Shown here piece by piece: positions 17,051-26,474 of a stretch of DNA of 64,000 nucleotides (position 1 is its first letter; the number at the start of each line of letters is the position of its first letter). This stretch comes from Rhizobium redzepovicii (lineage in GTDB: Bacteria; Pseudomonadota; Alphaproteobacteria; Rhizobiales; Rhizobiaceae), in assembly GCF_019793435.1 (NCBI RefSeq), contig NZ_JAILYH010000011.1, forward strand, positions 62,001 through 126,000. Direction: 5' to 3'. The position numbers and the translations under genes are program-made. Under the pieces are notes generated by a model. It was given only the letters and a program-made list of their open reading frames with translations. It made no database searches and was not told the DNA's origin.

Positions 17051-17235
17051 CTACCTCGCCCTGATAGGCTCGCCATAGACGCCCGCGATGACCTCGGGCG
17101 TCGCGGCATGATCGCCGAAGGCCTCGCGCAGCATGGCGTCCGATATTTCACCGACGGTGGCGCCGGCCCGCGCCGCTTCGATCGTGGTTTCGAGCGGGTT
17201 GCCGCGGCCGCTGCGTGCCGCCGAGCACGGCAGAC
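17051..17235 (-). pseudogene. Methylmalonyl-CoA mutase-family C-terminal fragment
   Basis: Read leftward to a TAG at 17051, the frame gives RGNPLETTIEAARAGATVGE and then ISDAML-EAFGDHAATPEVIAGVYG, matching the end of the large-subunit domain of B12-dependent acyl-CoA mutases. An AVLGGTQ piece of the same fold seems present just upstream in another frame, so the fragment is internally deleted as well as cut. It abuts the 3' end of the AraC-type gene and marks the right edge of the patchwork region. Confidence 0.5.
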
Positions 17236-18122
17236 TAGCGCATAAATCGCCCTCGACTTCCGGGGTTATATGCCAACGCGGCCCACTGGCCGGGCGTCAT
17301 TCCGTAGGCCTTCTTGAAATGCCGGTTGAGATGGCTCTGGTCGGCAAAGCCGGTCGCTGCCGCCGTGTCGGAAATTCCCTCTCCTGCGCCGATCATCGCC
17401 CGGGCCTGCTGCAGCCGCCGCATCAGCAGATAGCGGTGCGGGCTGGTGGCAAAGGCCGCCCGGAAATGCCGCGACAGCGCGAAACGGTCGAGCCCCGTGA
17501 CCGCTTCCAACTCGCCTGAGCGTACCGCTCGGGACGCATGCGCCTCGAGATAATCCCGCGCCGCTCGGGCCTGCCGCCAGGCGACGCTGCCGAGCGGCCG
17601 GCGTGGCATCAGCGCATGCTTGGACAGCCCGCCCGTCACCCTCGAGACAAAGTCGTCGACGAATAGCTCGTCCAACTCGCGGTCGAGTTCGCCGAGCGCG
17701 CCAAGCAGCACGCCAGCCAGCGCTGGATCGCCGATAACAGGTTCTCTGACGAAAGGCAGGCCGACGCCATCGGCCTCCAGGCATTCGAGCAGCAGCGACG
17801 GTTCGAGGTAAAGCATGCGATACTGCAGCCCGTCCTCGGTCCCCGCCCCGCCATCATGCTCCTCATCGGGATGCAGCACGATCACCTGGCCCGGCAGGCT
17901 GAAGCGCCGCGCGCCGCGATAGCCGAAAGTCTGCACGCCCTTCAGTGTCACGCCGAGCGCATAGGTGTCGTGTCGATGCGGCTCGAAGGCATTGCCTAAA
18001 AACTGCGCCTCGATACGCTCGATACCGGGAAAGGCAGGGGCCGCCAGGATGGCGTTGCCGGATGGTCCCGCGCACAAACGTTCAAGACCTTCGAAGGCCT
18101 GCGGATGTAGATCCTGGCTCAA
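17235..18122 (-). CDS. AraC family transcriptional regulator
   Basis: About 295 residues. The N-terminal half is a cupin-like sensor (FEPHRHDTYALGVTLKGVQTFGYRG ... GQVIVLHPDEEHDGG). The C-terminal hundred residues hold two helix-turn-helix units, ending in ISDTAAATGFADQSHLNRHFKKAYGMTPGQW, the AraC signature. The start is uncertain: an ATG-initiated frame reaches 18275 but would run over the divergent DUF2000 gene. TTG 18122 gives a normal length. It is divergent from the DUF2000 gene and may regulate it; related regulators often control small exporters. Confidence 0.85.
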   Translation of the reverse strand: MSQDLHPQAFEGLERLCAGPSGNAILAAPAFPGIERIEAQFLGNAFEPHRHDTYALGVTLKGVQTFGYRGARRFSLPGQVIVLHPDEEHDGGAGTEDGLQYRMLYLEPSLLLECLEADGVGLPFVREPVIGDPALAGVLLGALGELDRELDELFVDDFVSRVTGGLSKHALMPRRPLGSVAWRQARAARDYLEAHASRAVRSGELEAVTGLDRFALSRHFRAAFATSPHRYLLMRRLQQARAMIGAGEGISDTAAATGFADQSHLNRHFKKAYGMTPGQWAALAYNPGSRGRFMR

Positions 18123-18162
18123 CGCGCCCGATACTCCATAACCCGAGGTGAAAGACTGTCCG

Positions 18163-18570
18163 ATGTTTGATACCAAAATTGCCGTCGTCCTGCGAAACAA
18201 TCTTGCTGGCTGGCAGAAGCTGAACGTTACCGCCTTCCTGATGACCGGCATCGCCGGCGGGCATCCCGAAATCATCGGCGAGCCCTACAAGGACCGCGCC
18301 GGCAATCTCTATAATCCGCTGTCGATCCAACCGATCATCGTGCTCTCCGCCGACGAGACGACGATGTCAGCCATCCATCGTCGCGCGCTGGACCGTGAGG
18401 TCACCGCCTCTCTCTTCATCGAGGAGATGTTTGCGACCGGCCATGACGCCGCCAACCGGGCCGTCTTCGCCGAATTTACGCCCGACGACGCCAAGGTGGT
18501 CGGCATCGCAGTACGGGCCGAAAAGAAGATCGTCGACAAGATCACTAAGGGCGCGACGATGCAGCAATGA
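18163..18570 (+). CDS. DUF2000 family protein
   Basis: A 135-residue protein starting MFDTKIAVVLRNNLAGWQKLNV, with FLMTGIAGGHPEIIGEPYKDRAGN and a central PIIVLSADETTM stretch. These match DUF2000, a family related to peptidyl-tRNA hydrolase Pth2 folds and of unknown function. ATG 18163 is preferred over one five codons earlier because family members start at this point. It is divergent from the AraC gene, which may be its regulator. Confidence 0.8.
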   Translation: MFDTKIAVVLRNNLAGWQKLNVTAFLMTGIAGGHPEIIGEPYKDRAGNLYNPLSIQPIIVLSADETTMSAIHRRALDREVTASLFIEEMFATGHDAANRAVFAEFTPDDAKVVGIAVRAEKKIVDKITKGATMQQ

Positions 18571-18576
18571 CAAAAA

Positions 18577-18597
18577 CGGCCGGGCACCGCCCGGCCG
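18577..18597 (-). terminator. Rho-independent terminator for the OmpA-family gene
   Basis: CGGCCGGGC-ACC-GCCCGGCCG with a T-run on the minus strand (AAAAA at 18572-18576). It lies between two convergent gene ends and may also slow the plus-strand transcript. Confidence 0.85.
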
Positions 18598-18620
18598 CTT
18601 CAGAGATGGGAAAATCCTGC

Positions 18621-19286
18621 TCAGCCCTGCGTGATCGGCGCGATCTGGATCTCGACGCGGCGGTTCTGGGCGCGGCCGGCCTCGCTGGCGTTGGAGGCGA
18701 CGGGCTGGGATGGGCCGAAACCAACAGCCGACACGCGGCGCTGATCGATGCCCTGGCCGCCGAGATAATCGGCGACCGAAAGAGCGCGGCGCTGCGACAG
18801 GTCCTGATTGTGCTGCAGGCTGCCGGTCGAATCCGTATGGCCGTTGACGTCGATCAGCGTGCGATTGAACTTGCGCAGCACGATCGCCACCGAATTCAGC
18901 GTCGGATAGAAGCCCGGCTTCACCGCATCCTGGTCGACGTCGAAGGTGATGTTCGACGGCATGTTGAGGATGATGTTGTCGCCGTTGCGGGTAACCGAAA
19001 TGCCGGTGCCTTCGAGCTGGGCGCGAAGCTCGGATTCCTGCTGATCCATGTAATTGCCGATCGCGCCGCCGGCGAGCGCGCCGACACCGGCGCCGATCAG
19101 CGCTGCGTTGCGCTTGCCGTGGCCGCCGCCGCCGACAGCCACGCCGACAAGAGCACCGCCAAGCGCGCCAAGCGCCGCGCCACCCGCCGTATTGGAAACC
19201 TTCTGTTCACCCGTATAGGGATCGGTCGTCGTGCAGGCAGTGAGATAACTTGCTGCGACAGCCAAAAGTACGAATTTCTTGATCAT
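18621..19286 (-). CDS. OmpA family lipoprotein with glycine zipper
   Basis: A 221-residue outer-membrane protein. The signal peptide ends in the lipobox LTAC (Cys18). Residues 33-78 form a glycine-zipper segment (GGAALGALGGALVGVAVGGG, then GAGVGALAGGAIGNYMD). The C-terminal 110 residues are an OmpA peptidoglycan-binding domain: ITFDVDQDAVKPG and DVNGHTDSTGSLQHNQDLSQRRA, where Asp and Arg contact diaminopimelate, then AEGRAQNRRVEI-like ending. This is the YiaD/Pal-like arrangement that ties the outer membrane to the wall. It stands alone with its own terminator. Confidence 0.9.
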   Translation of the reverse strand: MIKKFVLLAVAASYLTACTTTDPYTGEQKVSNTAGGAALGALGGALVGVAVGGGGHGKRNAALIGAGVGALAGGAIGNYMDQQESELRAQLEGTGISVTRNGDNIILNMPSNITFDVDQDAVKPGFYPTLNSVAIVLRKFNRTLIDVNGHTDSTGSLQHNQDLSQRRALSVADYLGGQGIDQRRVSAVGFGPSQPVASNASEAGRAQNRRVEIQIAPITQG

Positions 19287-19533
19287 GGACAGGATGGTCT
19301 CCGTTCGAAGCTGATGCGAGCAAATGGCAAGGATTGCGGCAAGAAAATGAAGATGCTCTCGTCATAGGGGAATTTCAGGCCCCGAAATAGGAGCCATGTT
19401 GCGGGAATGCGCTGATACCAACAGTTTTAATGGATCGACCAAGCCTATAGGCAGCAGGCACGACGATCAGCCCTCATGGTGAAGAGGCCCAAAGGCCGTC
19501 TTGAACCACGAGGGCGGGTGGCGGCTCACAACC

Positions 19534-20532
19534 TTAGAAATTCTGGAACAACTGCCTGACCGTATCATAAGTCGCATTGGCGATGTTCAGCGATTGCAGA
19601 CCGAGCTGCTGCTGCGTCTGCAACGCTTTGAGCTTGCTTGACTCTTCCTCCATATCGGCATCGACGAGCCGGCCGATTCCGGCGGTGTTATTGTCGTGCA
19701 GTTTCGAGGCGAAATCGTTCTGCAGGTTGATGCGTTTCTCCAGCGCGCCGAAGGCCGAACCGACAGTCGTCAACTGCGTCAGCGCGGCATCGACGACACT
19801 GATCATTTCGCCGATCTGTCCCTGCGTCGTGGCGTCCGAAAGCGAGATCACCACTTGCCCGGTAGTGGTGCCGTTCTTGCTTTCCATCAGCACATAATTC
19901 TGCGAGGCGCCGAGCTCGGTGGCGAAATAGGCCGATGTCAGCACACCGTATTCGCCAGAACCGGTGGCGCGGTCGTCGATCAAATAGCGCGCGTCCTTGG
20001 AGCTCGTCGCTCCCACCGGCGTGTTGTCGATATGATAGCTCAGCATACCGACCGAGACCGTCCCGTCCGCATTGCGGATGAAGGAGGCCGGGATCTGGCG
20101 CGGCTGCGTCGGTGTCGCGTCATTGTTGAGGATCACCCAATTGTCGCTGTTGAAGGTCGCCGATTCCGAAACGCTGCGCAGTTGCTCCTGCAGCTGTTTG
20201 ATCTCTTCGTTGACCTTGTTCTTGTCGACGCCGTCTTCGGTCGCGGCAACCAGCTTGGCCTTGATCTCGGAGACGACGTCGATGACGTTCTCGACGCCGG
20301 TATAGGCTGTGCCCATCGTCGCCGCCGCCATGCCGAGCGCATCCTGGATCGCCGAAACAGCCTTGTTGTCGGTGCGCGCGGTGGTGGCGACCGACCAATA
20401 GGCACCATTATCTGCGGCTTTTGCGACACGCATGCCGGTCGTGATGTGGTTTTGCGTGACCGTCATATTCCGATTGATATCGCGCAGCACATGAAGCGCC
20501 GCGTCCACGGAGACGCGCTGATAAATACTCAC
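19534..20532 (-). CDS. Flagellin
   Basis: A 332-residue flagellin. The N-terminal D0/D1 helices are VSVDAALHVLRDINRNMTVT and ITTGMRVAKAADNGAYWSVA; the C-terminal ones are FASKLHDNNTAGIGRLVDAD and LGLQSLNIANATYDTVRQLF. GTG 20532 is the likely start because GGAG sits nine bases upstream and flagellins begin about here; the longer ATG frame would add a hydrophobic leader foreign to the family. No other flagellar gene is nearby, so it is an isolated paralogue like the scattered fla genes of R. leguminosarum. A long imperfect hairpin at about 19470-19516 follows it. Confidence 0.88.
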   Translation of the reverse strand: MSIYQRVSVDAALHVLRDINRNMTVTQNHITTGMRVAKAADNGAYWSVATTARTDNKAVSAIQDALGMAAATMGTAYTGVENVIDVVSEIKAKLVAATEDGVDKNKVNEEIKQLQEQLRSVSESATFNSDNWVILNNDATPTQPRQIPASFIRNADGTVSVGMLSYHIDNTPVGATSSKDARYLIDDRATGSGEYGVLTSAYFATELGASQNYVLMESKNGTTTGQVVISLSDATTQGQIGEMISVVDAALTQLTTVGSAFGALEKRINLQNDFASKLHDNNTAGIGRLVDADMEEESSKLKALQTQQQLGLQSLNIANATYDTVRQLFQNF

Positions 20533-20807
20533 GGGAACTAAACTCCAAAACGCAAACAAAACGCAAACTGCACAAGAATGAACCGTTGCCGCGCGGACAT
20601 TCATGTCCGGGGGCGCTGGAAACTCCAGCGCGATGCAGCCTTCAAGAAACGAAGAAGACCAGCCGGTTGCTGGTCACGATCATTGCCGTTTATGCTTAAC
20701 AAACGGCTAAACTTCAGAAGTAATTTATCTTATTTCGCAAGGTTTCATACACCATAAGAAACGCCGCCGAATGGCGATCCGGCGGCGAGGTCAATTCGGA
20801 AATAAGT

Positions 20808-23800
20808 CTATTCGGCGGCCTGCAACTGCTCATCATCCGGCACGGCGCGTGGCCGCGTGGCGACCGCCATCTCCTCGTGAAGCCGCGCTTCCTCATGAGC
20901 GTGTGGCTTGCCGAAGCGGGCAAGCAGCAGATAAGCGACCGGGGTGATGAACAGCGTCACCAGCGTCGCGAAGCCGAGACCGCCGACGATCACCCAGCCG
21001 AGTGCCACGCGCGCTTCGGCGCCGGCACCATGAGCAAAAACCAGCGGCACGCCGCCGAGGATGGTGGCGATCATCGTCATCATCACAGGGCGAAGGCGCA
21101 ACGCGCAGGCCTTTTCGATCGACGAGCGCACATCCTGGCCCCGGTCGCGCAGCTGATTGGCGAATTCGACGATCAGAATGCCGTTCTTCGCCATGACGCC
21201 GACCAACAGCACCAGGCCGATCTGGCTGTAGATATTGAGGCTGGAGCCGGTGATGATGAGCGCGAAGACGGCGCAGGCAAGGCCGAGCGGCACCGTCGAC
21301 ATGATGATCAGCGAGGACAGCACGCTTTCGAACTGCGCTGCCAGCACCAGGAAGATGATGACGATGGCGAAACCGAAGGTCAGCGCCATACCGCTTGAAT
21401 TCTCCTCCAGCGTCGCGGCTTCGGCAAGCGGCAGCAGGCGTGCACCTGCCGGCAGCAGCGGCTGCGCAAGCTCGGTTACCTGCTTGACCGCGTCGCCGAG
21501 CGACATGCCATTCTTCAGGCCGGCGGTGATCGCGACGGAGGCGAGCTGCTGCTCGCGGTTGAGCTGCGGCGCAACAGAACCTTCCTTCATCGTGGCGATG
21601 ACCGACATCGGCACGATCTTACCGTCGCCGGTTTTCAGGAACACGTTTTCAAGGTCAGTCGGATCGTCGATCGGCCGCGTCGTCGAAGTCAAAAGCACGG
21701 GATAAGACTCGCCGTCGACAAACACGTCGACCACCGAACGCCCTTCGAGCAGCGACTGGATCGCCGTCGAAAGCCCCGTAATGTCGATGCCGAGATCGGA
21801 GGCACGCTCGCGGTCGATCGCCACCGACACCTGCGCCTGGCTCGGTTCGTTGGTCAGGCGCGGCGTATCATATTGGCCGGTGGCGTCGAGCGCCTGCACC
21901 AGCTTGGCGGCGGCCGCCGTCAGCGCCTCGTGATCATTGCCGATCAGCGCCATCTGCACGCCGCTGCCTGCGCCGCGGATGCGCAGGCTGTTCGATGAGA
22001 TAGCATTGCCGCGTAGCGCCGGCACCCTGGAGGCCGCTTGGTTGATATCGCCGACGATCTCCGCCTGCGTCCTCTGGCGCTCTCCCCAGGGGGCAAGCGT
22101 CAGCACCATGAAGCCGCTATTCAGCGAACCGCCCTGGCCGGAAATCGAGAAGACGTTGCGAATGTCGCCGCTGTCGACCAGCGGCTGCAGATATTCCTCG
22201 ACGAGCTGCATCTTGTCGCGGGTATATTCGAGGCTCGATCCCTGCGGCGTCGTCAGCCGCATCATCACCATCGACCGGTCCTCTTCGGGCGTCAGCTCAC
22301 TCTTGACCGTCGAGAAGGCGACGAGCGCCGCACCGGCAAAGATCACCGAAAACAGGATAACGACGAAGGGCGCGTTGAGGCAGCCGTGCAGCGCCCATTT
22401 ATAGAGGCGGGCAAGCGCTCCGCCGAGACGGCCGAGCGCACCGTGATCCTCGATCATCGGCTTCGTCAGCATGCGCGAGGCCAGCATCGGGCAGAGCGTC
22501 AGCGCCACGATCGACGACAGGCCGACGGAGAAGGCGAGCACGAAGCCGAATTCACGAAAGAGGCCACCGACCTGTCCCGGCAGGAAGGAGAGCGGGATGA
22601 ACACCGCTGCGAGCGTCGCGGTCGTCGCAACAACAGCGAAGAACACCTCACGCGTTCCAAGCACTGCAGCCGCCCGCGGCCCCATGCCTTCGGCTCGCCG
22701 CCGCACGATGTTTTCGAGCACCACGATCGCATCGTCGACGACGAGGCCGGTCGCCAGCACGATCGCCAGCAGCGTCAGGATGTTGATCGAGAAACCGACC
22801 ATGTAGATCGCCGCCAGCGTGCCGATCAGCGCCACCGGCATGCTGACCGCCGGGATCAGCGTCGCTCGCCAGTCGCGCAGGAAGAGATAGATGACGGCGG
22901 TAACGATGACGGCGGCGAGCAGCAGCGCCAGCACCACTTCGTGGATCGCGCCCTGGATGAAGACGGCGTCGTCGCTGGTGATCGCGATCGTCGTGCCCTC
23001 GGGCAGCGTCTTCGACAATTGCTCGACGGCGGCCTTGATGCCGGTCGAGATGTTCAGCGTGTTGGATTGCGCCTGGCGGATGATGCCGAGGCCGATGCCC
23101 GGCTTGCCGTTCGATCGCAGCGCGGTTTCCCCGTCGCGCGGCCCGAGCGTCACCGTCGCGACGTCGCCGAGCCGGACGCGATCCTGCAGCATGACGCTGG
23201 AAAAATCCGCCGGCGTCTGCAGATTGGCGGTGGCGCGCACCACGATATCCTGGGTACTGCTCTTCAGCGATCCCGCCGGCACGTCGAGTGCGGCATTGTC
23301 GAGCGCTTTGGTCAAGTCGCCGATGGTCAGCCCGCGGCTCGCCAAAGCGCCCTGGTCGACATCGACGCGGAAGACCTTCTCCTGATCGCCATATTCCTCG
23401 ACGTCGGCGACGCCATCAACGGAGGCAAGGCGATCGATCACCTCGTTTTCGACGAGCTGCGTCAGATCGTCCATATTGAGCTTGGTGGAGGTGACGGCAA
23501 GGCGCATGATCGCCGAGGAATCCGAATCCGCCTTGACGATCTGCGGTGCATCCGCCTCATCAGGCAGGTTCTGGGTGATGCGGCCGATCGCGTCGCGCAC
23601 GTCGTTGGCAGCGACCGCAAGATCGATCGCATCCGAGAATTCGAGTGTCACCCGGCTCTGGCCGAAGGAAGAGGTGGACGAGATCGATTTCAGGCCGCTG
23701 ACGCGCGCGACCGCGCCCTCGATCACCTTGGTCAGTTCTTGATCGATCGTCTGCGGCGATGCGCCGTCGAAGGTCGTGCGCACAGTGACGACGGGACGAT

Positions 23801-23963
23801 CGACATCCGGCAGTTCGCGCACCTCGACGCCGACGTAAGCGGCAAGGCCGGCGACGACCATCAGCGTATTGAATACCAGTGCCAGGATCGGCCGGCGGAC
23901 GAAAAGCGCGGTGAAGCTCTGCTTGCCCGAGGCCCTGTCCTGATGAATCTCGGTCACACTCAT
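20808..23963 (-). CDS. RND efflux transporter, inner-membrane pump (HAE1/AcrB-like)
   Basis: A 1051-residue, twelve-helix proton-driven pump. FVRRPILALVFNTLMVVAGLAAY is helix 1; ELPDVDRPVVTVRTTFDGASPQ starts the first periplasmic loop; LATGLVVDDAIVVLENIVRR in helix 4 holds the paired aspartates that carry protons. The second half repeats this plan (VLSSLIIMSTVPLGLACAVF, VGVMAKNGILIVEFANQLRD). It overlaps the stop of the membrane-fusion gene by four bases. No outer-membrane channel gene lies nearby, so it would borrow a TolC-like protein. Sequence suggests a MexB/MdtB-like drug or envelope-stress substrate range, not determinable here. Confidence 0.92.
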   Translation of the reverse strand: MSVTEIHQDRASGKQSFTALFVRRPILALVFNTLMVVAGLAAYVGVEVRELPDVDRPVVTVRTTFDGASPQTIDQELTKVIEGAVARVSGLKSISSTSSFGQSRVTLEFSDAIDLAVAANDVRDAIGRITQNLPDEADAPQIVKADSDSSAIMRLAVTSTKLNMDDLTQLVENEVIDRLASVDGVADVEEYGDQEKVFRVDVDQGALASRGLTIGDLTKALDNAALDVPAGSLKSSTQDIVVRATANLQTPADFSSVMLQDRVRLGDVATVTLGPRDGETALRSNGKPGIGLGIIRQAQSNTLNISTGIKAAVEQLSKTLPEGTTIAITSDDAVFIQGAIHEVVLALLLAAVIVTAVIYLFLRDWRATLIPAVSMPVALIGTLAAIYMVGFSINILTLLAIVLATGLVVDDAIVVLENIVRRRAEGMGPRAAAVLGTREVFFAVVATTATLAAVFIPLSFLPGQVGGLFREFGFVLAFSVGLSSIVALTLCPMLASRMLTKPMIEDHGALGRLGGALARLYKWALHGCLNAPFVVILFSVIFAGAALVAFSTVKSELTPEEDRSMVMMRLTTPQGSSLEYTRDKMQLVEEYLQPLVDSGDIRNVFSISGQGGSLNSGFMVLTLAPWGERQRTQAEIVGDINQAASRVPALRGNAISSNSLRIRGAGSGVQMALIGNDHEALTAAAAKLVQALDATGQYDTPRLTNEPSQAQVSVAIDRERASDLGIDITGLSTAIQSLLEGRSVVDVFVDGESYPVLLTSTTRPIDDPTDLENVFLKTGDGKIVPMSVIATMKEGSVAPQLNREQQLASVAITAGLKNGMSLGDAVKQVTELAQPLLPAGARLLPLAEAATLEENSSGMALTFGFAIVIIFLVLAAQFESVLSSLIIMSTVPLGLACAVFALIITGSSLNIYSQIGLVLLVGVMAKNGILIVEFANQLRDRGQDVRSSIEKACALRLRPVMMTMIATILGGVPLVFAHGAGAEARVALGWVIVGGLGFATLVTLFITPVAYLLLARFGKPHAHEEARLHEEMAVATRPRAVPDDEQLQAAE

Positions 23964-25192
23964 TGCGTGGCGACCTCACCATTCGAGGCCACGTCAGCGG
24001 AAACGCGCACCGCCCCGCCCTCACGCACGCGCTGCAGGCCTTGCGTCACGATCTTGTCGCCGTCCTTGAGATCGGCTTTGACGAGCACGAAATCCGGGTT
24101 GCGCTGCACGACGCTGACCCGCACCTTATGCGACTTGTCGTCGTTGACCAGCCACACGAACGACCCCTGCGAATCCCACTGCACGGACTGCGGATCGACC
24201 GCCGGATATTTGTCACCGGGGAATTTCATGCTGACACTGAAGGACATGCCGGCGCGCAGCTCGTCGGAAGAGTTGTCGATCCGGGCGCGCAGGCGTAGCG
24301 TGCGGCTCGCCGCATCGATGCGGTTGTCGACAGCTTCGACTTCCCCGGAAAACACCTGCCCAGGTTTTGCGACCGACATCGCCTCGACCGGCTGGCCGAC
24401 CGACACCGTGTTGGCAAAGCGCTCAGGCACCCAGAAGTCGACGAGGATTTCCGAACGGTCGTCGAGTGTGACGATCGGGATGCTCGTCGTGACATTGTCG
24501 CCGATATTGACCGGCACGATGCCGACGATACCGTCGATCGGCGCAACAATGTTGCGCCGTGCGAGATTGAGCTCGGCGGCCTGCAGCTGCAGCCGGGCGC
24601 CCTGCTCGGCGATCTCGGAATCGAACACGTCCATGCGCGACACGCTGGACTTGATGTTGTGATAGAGATTGGATTTCTCGACGGCGGCCTTGACCGCAAC
24701 GTCAGCCTGACCGCGGGCAATCACCTGCTCCTCGCTGTCGAGCTTGGCGAGCACCTGGCCGGCCTTCACCCTGTCGCCCGACTTGATGAGGATTTCACGG
24801 ATCGTCCCCGATGCCTGCGGCGTGACCGCGACCGAGCGGATCGCGTCACCCGTCCCGATGGCGTTCAGCCGGTCGTTGACGACACCCTGGACGACCGCCT
24901 GCGTCGCGACGAGAATAGCGCCGTTGCGCCCGCCGCCATTGCGGCGGTTCTCGCCCTGTCCCTGGCTCCCCTGTCCCTGGCCTTGACCCTCGCCACGTTG
25001 CTGGCCTTGCGACCGGGCGGGAGCGTCGGCAACCGCCGTCTGCTCGGCCTTCGGCGCGATCCTGGAAACGATGCCGTCTGGAATACCCGCATCTCGCATC
25101 ATATCGCCGGCGCCCGGGACAAAGAAAACCCACGCGGCAAAGCCGGCAACAATAACGATGAGCGAAAGTATAAACTGCTTCCAAAAGGCCAT
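23960..25192 (-). CDS. RND efflux periplasmic adaptor (membrane-fusion protein)
   Basis: A 410-residue HlyD/AcrA-type protein. It starts with one hydrophobic anchor (FILSLIVIVAGFAAWVFFV), then a glycine/glutamine-rich low-complexity linker (residues 60-85, GQQRGEGQGQGQGSQGQGEN), an unusual extension. The lipoyl half-motifs are GTIREILIKSGDRVKAGQVLAKLD and RNIVAPIDGIVGIVPVNIGD; beta-barrel and membrane-proximal parts follow. It pairs with the RND pump whose start overlaps its stop (ATGA), giving a two-gene operon. No regulator adjoins the operon. Confidence 0.9.
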   Translation of the reverse strand: MAFWKQFILSLIVIVAGFAAWVFFVPGAGDMMRDAGIPDGIVSRIAPKAEQTAVADAPARSQGQQRGEGQGQGQGSQGQGENRRNGGGRNGAILVATQAVVQGVVNDRLNAIGTGDAIRSVAVTPQASGTIREILIKSGDRVKAGQVLAKLDSEEQVIARGQADVAVKAAVEKSNLYHNIKSSVSRMDVFDSEIAEQGARLQLQAAELNLARRNIVAPIDGIVGIVPVNIGDNVTTSIPIVTLDDRSEILVDFWVPERFANTVSVGQPVEAMSVAKPGQVFSGEVEAVDNRIDAASRTLRLRARIDNSSDELRAGMSFSVSMKFPGDKYPAVDPQSVQWDSQGSFVWLVNDDKSHKVRVSVVQRNPDFVLVKADLKDGDKIVTQGLQRVREGGAVRVSADVASNGEVATQ

Positions 25193-25458
25193 TCACGTCT
25201 CCGGAGGGACTCGAGGTTGGACCAGGCTCGGTCGAAAGAGGCGCTGCGGGATGACGGTCCCGTCTGATGCGACAATATCGCGCGTTTACAGCGTACCGGC
25301 AAGCATAAGCAGCCGGCATTACCGATTTGTAATATCAGCAAAGAATGGAAATAACCCGGCCGCTCACTTTTGCTTGAACGAACACTCGCCGTGTCTTCAA
25401 CACCGCCGATTGGCGGCCAAGGCGCCATGCAAAATCTCTGCCGATGCGGCCTAAATGT

Positions 25459-26367
25459 CTACCGCCTCATCGACCATCGCAAGCCCATGACGGCCGCAAT
25501 TCCCAATATCGGCCACACCGCCCAGAACTGTCCCGTCCAGGTGAAGAGGTTGATGCCGGCAATGCCGAGCGCCACGATCGCCAGCGAGGTGATCTTCCGG
25601 TTGAACAGGGTCTGATTGCGATTCCAGGCAAACGCCGCGACGACGGCGAGCGCAAGCACCGGAAAGCGCGCCCAGAAAACGCCCTGCCACGATAAAAGAT
25701 TGATGCCGATCAGTACAGCCGCGATGACCCCGAGCACAGCGAACAGCCTGCGTCGCCCAGTTACCGGGCTTGCTTCGGTAATTTGAGCCGCGGGCTGCGG
25801 CCGCGGGGGGCCTGGTCGTCGAGCCGGCGGCGTCTCATCCTTGGCATCGCCGATCTTCACCGCGTAGCTCGGCACGCCTTCATCGACATTCTTCACCATC
25901 AGCGGCCCGAGAAACTCAAAACCGACCGCGACCTTGTTGCGGACTTGGTCGTAGACGGTGCTTGAGATGACGATGCCGCCGGCCGAAGCCGAAGCCTGCA
26001 GCCGTGCGGCGATATTGACGCCGTCGCCGTAGATGTCGTCGTCTTCGACGATCACATCGCCGAGATTGATACCGATGCGGAACAGCATACGTCCGTCTTC
26101 CGGGCGACGGGCGTTGAAACCAGCAAGTTCGTTCTGGGTATCGACGGCGGCGCGCACCGCCTCGACCACGCTTGGGAAATCGGCGATCAGCCCGTCGCCC
26201 CAGGTGTTGACGACACGGCCGCCATGGCTTTCGATCAGGCGTCCCATCGCTTCGCGGCAACGCTTCAGCGCCGCAAGAGTCCCTTCCTCGTCGGCCCCCA
26301 TCAGCCTGGTATAGTCCTGCACGTCAGCACAGAAGATCGTCGTCAGCTTGCGCCGCGTTTCACTCAT
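25459..26367 (-). CDS. Class III adenylate/guanylate cyclase with C-terminal membrane domain
   Basis: A 302-residue protein. Residues 1-170 hold a class III catalytic domain: LTTIFCADVQDYTRLM (first metal aspartate), NTWGDGLIADFPSVVEAV (second), and GINLGDVIVEDDDIYGDGVNIAARLQ, the substrate-ring region. A proline-rich linker leads to four hydrophobic stretches at about 200-290. The order, catalysis first and membrane last, is reversed relative to most membrane cyclases. MSETRRKL at 26367 is taken as start; a longer form adds eleven residues. It makes cAMP (or cGMP), and the membrane part may sense a signal. Confidence 0.85.
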   Translation of the reverse strand: MSETRRKLTTIFCADVQDYTRLMGADEEGTLAALKRCREAMGRLIESHGGRVVNTWGDGLIADFPSVVEAVRAAVDTQNELAGFNARRPEDGRMLFRIGINLGDVIVEDDDIYGDGVNIAARLQASASAGGIVISSTVYDQVRNKVAVGFEFLGPLMVKNVDEGVPSYAVKIGDAKDETPPARRPGPPRPQPAAQITEASPVTGRRRLFAVLGVIAAVLIGINLLSWQGVFWARFPVLALAVVAAFAWNRNQTLFNRKITSLAIVALGIAGINLFTWTGQFWAVWPILGIAAVMGLRWSMRR

Positions 26368-26474
26368 GGTCTCTCGTCTCCGCGCTGTCTGCTCCCGCAA
26401 GGTCGCTGCAAACGTGGAATGTGGGTGAGTGATGGGCGATTGCAGCGGCGGTAAGTTACTAAGCCTTTGTCTTC

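Noticed and set aside
22038-24662. A very long plus-strand open frame (874 codons) opposite the RND pump
   Set aside because: It is arginine-, aspartate- and histidine-rich with no domain and mirrors the pump and adaptor genes; high-GC antisense frames of this kind are expected.
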